This document shows, piece after piece, positions 58,400-64,000 of a stretch of 64,000 nt of DNA. The stretch's first letter is position 1. Every line of letters begins with the position of its first letter. Under the pieces are notes generated by a model. The model saw only the letters and a list, made by a program, of their open reading frames with translations, was not told where the DNA came from and ran no database searches. The stretch spans positions 343,501 to 407,500 of the forward strand of contig JAMPIV010005827.1 in assembly GCA_024509875.1 (NCBI GenBank), read 5' to 3'. Source of the DNA: Oreohelix idahoensis. Lineage: Eukaryota > Mollusca > Gastropoda > Stylommatophora > Oreohelicidae. The position numbers and the translations under genes were made by a program.

Positions 58400-59940
58400 T
58401 ACAAAAAGTAAACTTGTGGACAACATTGTTTTCTGTATGATTCAAATGCTACCTGATAGGGTTTCATTAATAAAAGTGGGACCCCTGTCATCAAGAGTTT
58501 TTCTGTGACTGCGAAACGTGTGTGAAAGTAGACCAGAGAGAGTGACGAAAACATTACACACGAATTCTTATTCTCCTTCACACATCGCCTTCCCACTGTC
58601 ACACCTCCAACTAAGTTTATATTACTTCCAAGATATGTGTTAGATTCTACATCTTTTAGTGGTGTTTCTTCCAGTTCAACCTTATTATCATTTCTTGCAT
58701 TTATTATCATAATCTTTGTCTTTTCCTTGTGTATTTTCAGGCCCACTTGTTGTGACCTTTCATCGAGAATTTTCATTTTCTCTTGCATCTGATTATGGTT
58801 ATGGGACAGAAGAGCCAAGTCATCTGCAAAATCAAGATCATCAAGAATTTTAGTCAGAACAATGGATTCCATTTCTGTTGTGTGATGTCGATGTTTTCAT
58901 AACCCAATCTATAGCTAGTAAGAAAAGAAATCGAGACAAGAGGCATCCCTGTCTCACTCCCGTTATAATCCTAGACGGTTCTGTAAGTTGTCCGTCATGA
59001 AGAACTCTGCATGTCATGTCTTCATAAGTCTTCCATAGTAAGTTAATGATCTTAATGGGAACTCCATAATACCTCATCAATTTCCAAAGTGATTGTCTAC
59101 ACTGTCAAATGTCTTTTCATAGTCCACGAATCCGATGTATAGCGGTGAATTCCATTCCAGACTTTGTTCAACTATTATTCTCAATGTGGCTATCTGGTCT
59201 GTACAGGATCTGTTTTGTCGAAAGCCTGCTTGTTCATCTCTCAGTTGCTTGTCTATGGACTCTTTTAATCTCTCAAGGATGATTCTGTTTAATACTTTCC
59301 TGGCACTGATAGTAACATTATTCATCTATAATTTGTGCACTCTTGTAAATTTCCCTTCTTAGTCAAAGTGACCAGATAACCTTCCTTCCATCCTGCTGGT
59401 ATTTCCTCTCTCACCCAGACTCTTTGCCAAGTAGTTTGTATAATATCTCTGTAGAGGTATCAATATCTGTTTTGATAGCCTCTGCTGGAAGGCCATCTTG
59501 ACCAGCTGCTTTTCCCGCTTTCAGAAGCTTTATGGCTTTCTTTATTTCTTCTCTACTTGGTCGTTTACAGCTTATTTGTAGACTCTTCTGCTGGCTGGAT
59601 GTCTGGGGGATTAGTTGGAGCTGGTCTACCGAGAAGTTCCTCAAAATGTTCTGTCCATCTCTTCATTTGTTCTTGTATATTACTAAGCAATTTTCCATTC
59701 TTATCTGTTATGAGGCAATTTGCTTGCTTATATTTCCCTCTTAGTTTCTTTGTGTTGTTAAAGAGGTCCCTCATATTTCCTTTGGCTGCAGCTTCCCTTG
59801 CCAACTCTTTAATATACTTCCTCTTGTCTCTTTTGATGTTTCTTCTTACTTCTTTGCAGCGGTAATGCCTATTCTTTATGATTTCCAACTGCCGAGGGAT
59901 TTTTAACGTGCGCAAATTACACACAAGACCCACCAATTTT
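58400..59940 (-). mobile_element. RTE-like LINE, minus strand, 5'-truncated, frameshifted
   Basis: Pieces in order on the minus strand: pre-RT linker with a Lys/Arg-rich helix (59565-59936), Gly-Lys-Ala-Ala-Gly-Gln-Asp-Gly (near 59510), Gln-Ala-Gly-Phe-Arg-Gln-Asn-Arg (59220), motif A-like Val-Asp-Tyr-Glu-Lys-Thr-Phe-Asp-Ser (59110), motif B Val-Arg-Gln-Gly-Cys-Leu (58950) and motif C Phe-Ala-Asp-Asp (58815). Frames change near 59560, 59350, 59085 and 58860. The endonuclease is absent. A different family from 37790-39645, as the palm sequence is clearly distinct. Confidence 0.85.
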
Positions 59941-60130
59941 TGCGCCCTTATCCGAGAAGGCTAGGCATCCAATCTCACTACCCAGGAGATCAGAGTGGAG
60001 TATGACATCATTATAAACCACTGGTTCTGAAAAAAAATCCAGATGTTATTCCCTATGCTGGAAGTAAACCTGGTACCTTTAGAATCTGAGGCGGACGCCA
60101 TACCTCTTAGCCACTTCAACCCTCCGAATA
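59884..60130. repeat. dispersed repeat fragment
   Basis: Contains a TTTTTAACGTGCGCAAATTA block and a TTATCCGAGAAGGCTAGGCA block of the kind common in interspersed repeats of invertebrates. Boundaries uncertain; it abuts the LINE at 59940. Confidence 0.35.
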
Positions 60131-60577
60131 CATTTAATTAATATCTAATATATTTAATTTTAATGAATTGTTTTTTACAGCTAAAAATGTATGGTAATGT
60201 ACGAGTAAAATCAAATGTTTCCATGTAACCACTGAACCTCTTTTGCTTACCCCCGCCGGTACATGAACACTACTTTGGGAGACACTGTTAAAGGATATTC
60301 ACTATACACTTGATGATATTATTCTAGGTGGGTTGAAGATATTCTGGATGGTGCTCGACAGCAATCTCGCGCGAGAAAGGCGGTTAAATGTCACATGATC
60401 ATAGTCTAATCCTTCAATAAATCAGTGCTAAGCATCCTTTTGTGAAAAGGTCAAAGAACACAATCTTAAACTCTTCCCGTCTTCGACTCGAATACTCTAT
60501 CTCTCTCCAGCATCCCCCTCACTCTTCATTTCTGAAACAGCCTCTCTCATTAATGTCCCATGTAGTTACTGAGGGTG
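60130..60577. other. non-coding stretch, nothing recognised
   Basis: No supported feature. Confidence 0.5.
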
Positions 60578-60780
60578 TGTCATGAGACAAAGAATGACTT
60601 GTACTACTGCTAACACAGGAATGTCGTACAAGGCGTATAAAGAAGAGGTTGTGTATGGATGGTAACCTTCTCATGTCAAACAAGTTGCTGCAGAAACCAC
60701 TACTGCAAGAGCGTATGAATGATTGTCGCAGGTTTCTTGTAAGAAGAACAACCGCTGTGGTGGCATGATTGTGATGACTA
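60578..60780 (+). repeat. dispersed repeat fragment (family of 22048-22310)
   Basis: Shares the ordered blocks GAGACAAAGAA, ATGTCGTACAAGGCG and CTCATGTCAAACAAG with 22048-22310, and CACTACTGCAAGAGCG with the unclassified repeat copies A and B. Confidence 0.6.
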
Positions 60781-60876
60781 TCTCTTACTATTGTATTCCT
60801 TCGGCGACACCGCTTCTTCTTTCTCTATCGGGGCTAGTATTTTCAAATCAATTATTCTGTGTTTATGTTGTAACAA

Positions 60877-60995
60877 TGGATGGATGGGTAGATGGATAGA
60901 TGGATGGATGGACGGAAGGATGGATGAATGAATGGATAGATAGGTGTATGGATGAATGGATGTATGGATGGATAGGGGATGGATGGATGGATGCA
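60877..60995. repeat. (GGAT)n-type imperfect tetranucleotide repeat
   Basis: GATGGATG-type units interrupted by GAATG and GATAG variants. The Ser-Ile-His-Pro frames are artefacts. Confidence 0.9.
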
Positions 60996-62640
60996 TAGAT
61001 GTGTTGGAAATCTATGTGACAGTATGGATTACTACGTCGGATTAGCACTAGGGTGCTGCCACTTATTATAGTTAGTGTAAGAATACTTTAGCAAGATTTA
61101 AACACTAAGTATCTGAACGTGACTAGTTAGTTAATAAACACTAGTCCCAAACCTATGACAGTCATTCAATCATGGTGTACATGAAATGACGTCATCAAAC
61201 ACGGGACGAAGGCGGCAGTGACACGATCTCGTGGGATCCATTCTTTTTCTGTTTGACTATTTTTGGATGGCTGGTTTGTACACCTTTGATGAATGAGTAT
61301 TCATGAACCAGCATAGAATTGTTAGGAATTCAAACACTGAATAAAGGTATTTTCTTATTAAGACGAAATTAGACTTACTACTTGAATACCAGTTGGAAGT
61401 TTCTTTGTTGACATTTTGTTATCGGAAATAGTAGGCCTACTTCATTCTTTACGATCATACAGCCAAACACCAACACAGACGAGTCGCACCCTCTACAAAA
61501 ACTACCTGGGTTAATAAAGTCCCTTCAATAAACACCATCTCTGGCGATAGCCAGTCAAACAACTGAAGAACATTAACAAAGTATTATCCCGCTTATCTTC
61601 ATCCTGTCACAGAAGGTTTTATCTTCACCCTCTCACAGAAGGGTTTATCTTCACCCTGCCACATCTATGCCCCAATGTTGGAAACTTGATCTCTTGGATA
61701 AACCGGGGTTGTTGATATGTTTTCATATGTTGATATGTTATTGTTACCGTTATCATTGTTCAATTAAAGAGTCTATTCTTTATTTTTTCAAGTTCTAGTG
61801 TTGTGTTATTATTATAATTGATCTTGTACCAAGCAATACTAGGGGTTATTCTATTTGATATAACGTTCGTGGTTGAATGTCCAACACCAACACCAATGTC
61901 AAGGAATATCGGTAAAAATCTATCAATACTTGTAATGCATAAACCTCACCAAGAAGAAAACGCCGTCATAGACGACTGTTCATATTTATTGTCGAGTACA
62001 ATTTTTGGTAATAAACATTGTAACGCCACACTGTTATTTTTGACATTAGACTTTGATTATATTCATAAAACTCGCACAGACCATTGTGCATTAATTACGA
62101 TTATCAAACTTCACAGTCTCTATATTTCTTATACCGCCGCGTTAGACATTATTTCATTATATTATTACACATTTCATTTGCGTCTGCATAATCATTCTAG
62201 CACTGCTAATCTAATTTGATTAGGAGCTCATATTTTATTTCCATGTGGCTTACCACGCCATTTTATCACTAACGCGTCAATTATTGACTATTATTGCACG
62301 ATGGCCATCACAAATGTCATTCGACACTATCGAATTATTTATTCATTTTTACAAGATATTCATTTAATCTCTGGACACTCGGGTCCTGAAACACACTTCT
62401 TATCAATAAACCTAAGTGGCACCGGCCACACTTTGCTATACACTGTGAGGTGGTTAAAACCACATTAATTAAAAACACTTCCGATCGGCCCCAAGGGCAT
62501 AACGCAGACTGTTTGTAACTATGTATTTCGCGTCATCGTTCTATACGTGATACGTCTTAGTGTGTCTCTAGTTGGGATGCTAAATGGTGCAATCATCCCG
62601 ACCGAAAAAAACCCAGCCAAGATGATTACCCACCATGAAG
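60996..62640. other. non-coding stretch with a 26-bp triplication
   Basis: A short direct repeat at about 61594-61666 (TTATCTTCACCCTCTCACAG and variants, three times). The 133-codon frame at 61818-62219 has no recognised domain and looks like chance. Confidence 0.45.
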
Positions 62641-62642
62641 CA

Positions 62643-63216
62643 GTCCTCAACAGATGGATGGATAGTTGGATGGATGGATGTATGAATGAATCGATAGATA
62701 GATGGATGAATGGATAAATGGATGGATAGATGGGTGGATGGATGGATGGATAGATGGATGAATGGATGGAGATAGATAGACAGATAGATAGATAGATAGG
62801 TAGGTAGGTAGGTAGGTAGGTCGGTCGGTCGGTCGGTCGGTCGGTCGGTCGGTCGGTCGGTCGGTCGGTCGGTCGGTCGGTCGGTCGGTCGGTCGGTCGG
62901 TCGGTCGGTCGGTCGGTCGGTCGGTCGGTCGGTCGGTAGGTCGGTAGGTAGGTAGGTAGGTCGGTAGGTCGGTAGGTCGGTCGGTCGGTCGGTCGGTCGG
63001 TCGGTCGGTCGGTCGGTCGGTCGGTCGGTCGGTCGGTCGGTCGGTCGGTCGGTCGGTCGGTCGGTCGGTCGGTCGGTCGGTCGGTCGGTCGGTCGGTCGG
63101 TCGGTCGGTCGGTCGGTCGGTCGGTCGGTCGGTCGGTCGGTCGGTCGGTCGGTCGGTCGGTCGGTCGGTCGGTCGGTCGGTCGGTCGGTCGGTCGGTCGG
63201 TCGGTCGGTCGGTCGG

Positions 63217-63313
<97 letters not shown>

Positions 63314-63373
63314 GGATGGATGGATGGATGGACGGACGGACGGACGGACGGACGGGCGGGCGGGCGGGCGGAC

Positions 63374-63407
<34 letters not shown>

Positions 63408-63410
63408 ATG
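62643..63410. repeat. compound tetranucleotide array (GATG, GATA, GGTA, GGTC, GATA, GATG, GACG)
   Basis: About 770 bases of 4-base units. Order: GATG/GAATG variants, short GATA, GGTA, long GGTC (about 62820-63215, interrupted near 62936-62985 by GGTA), long GATA (about 63216-63311), GATG, GACG/GGCG, GATG. The 294-codon Pro-Thr-Asp-Arg frame across it on the minus strand is an artefact. Confidence 0.97.
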
Positions 63411-64000
63411 TGTTAAGAGTCATGTTAAGAGTCAATCTTATAGTTCTCGGTTGATGTCTAGGGTTGTCTTCATTTTTTTTCTTCTGATAAGATGTTGACT
63501 CAGTGAATAAACGTTCTCTCTGAATTGCCAATCATGTTGGGGTGTTTTTGTTCAAATTCTTATATAAAACTGGCTTAACTACTTCTGTAGAATCGTTCAT
63601 GTTTGATTATATATAATCGTGTCCATCAACTGAAAAAAACTCTCAACTGTAATAATGAACAAAACCCGATTCCGAAACTTTATATACATTCTTCAAAGAC
63701 CTCATGTTTAAAACGACTTTCATTTATTCCATACAGAGAATTTTCATGAATCACATAGTGCTCCAACAAAATTTTTAATAGTTAGTCATTGGCAAAAATC
63801 GATTTCTTCAATTATATATCATATCTGCACAATTTCCTGCTTTGATAATTTTGTTCTGATACTCGCACTAATATAGTCCCGTGCTTCTTGCACACTTATT
63901 TCTGTGTCCGTTAACCTTTATCCTTTTGTGGTCATTCTCGACCCATTAAGTTAAACAGTTCCATCAAATTCGTAATATTATACATATGTATCTATACAGG
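63411..64000. other. non-coding stretch, nothing recognised
   Basis: AT-rich sequence after the tetranucleotide array, no supported feature. Confidence 0.5.

Noticed and set aside
61818..62219. 133-codon plus-strand frame
   Set aside because: No recognisable domain, AT-driven composition, no splice context or second copy; treated as chance.
62647..63531. 294-codon open frame rich in Pro-Thr-Asp-Arg on the minus strand
   Set aside because: It is a translation of the tetranucleotide array; no complexity outside the repeat.

Overview
This is a repeat-rich, AT-rich eukaryotic genomic window. The LINE, SINE and Gypsy families, the microsatellites and the small exons with GT-AG introns suggest an invertebrate. 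A lophotrochozoan, probably a mollusc, fits best, but that is inferred from repeat style and no marker gene proves it. No prokaryotic feature, CRISPR array or convincing tRNA/rRNA gene was seen.

Layout. 1-6474 is a decayed Ty3/Gypsy element (copy 1) of the Gmr1 type, in which integrase lies before reverse transcriptase. It runs from just inside gag to the end of its 3' LTR. It sits inside a second, different Gypsy element (about 6475-9167, perhaps to ~11.1 kb) whose protease tail is fused to an RRM-like RNA-binding domain. 11.6-16.9 kb holds microsatellites, one copy of an unclassified >1.2 kb interspersed repeat and the RNase H end of a LINE. 16.9-18.8 kb has a SINE with an 11-bp target duplication next to an apparently intact Tc1 transposon (25-bp perfect inverted repeats, uninterrupted DD34E transposase). 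19.4-24.4 kb is non-coding, with a possible hammerhead-like motif and a 38-bp minisatellite.

24.4-34.5 kb: a LINE 3' end whose (ATG)n tail has been invaded by a complete 9.47-kb Gmr1-type element (copy 2: 2.3-kb LTRs, ATGAC target duplication, gag-PR-IN-RT-RNase H). Copy 2 lies just inside an intron of the only host gene I can support. This gene is a Munc13-4/BAIAP3-type C2-domain protein on the minus strand, represented by three exons (36842-36908, 35574-35844, 34546-34590) with consistent splice sites and reading phase.

36.0-64 kb is a graveyard of 5'-truncated LINEs in both orientations, SINE and hAT-like MITE fragments, two more copies of the unclassified repeat, and tandem repeats. It ends in a large GGTC/GATA/GATG tetranucleotide array (62.65-63.41 kb). 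Most remaining sequence is non-coding intron or intergenic DNA in which I see no gene.
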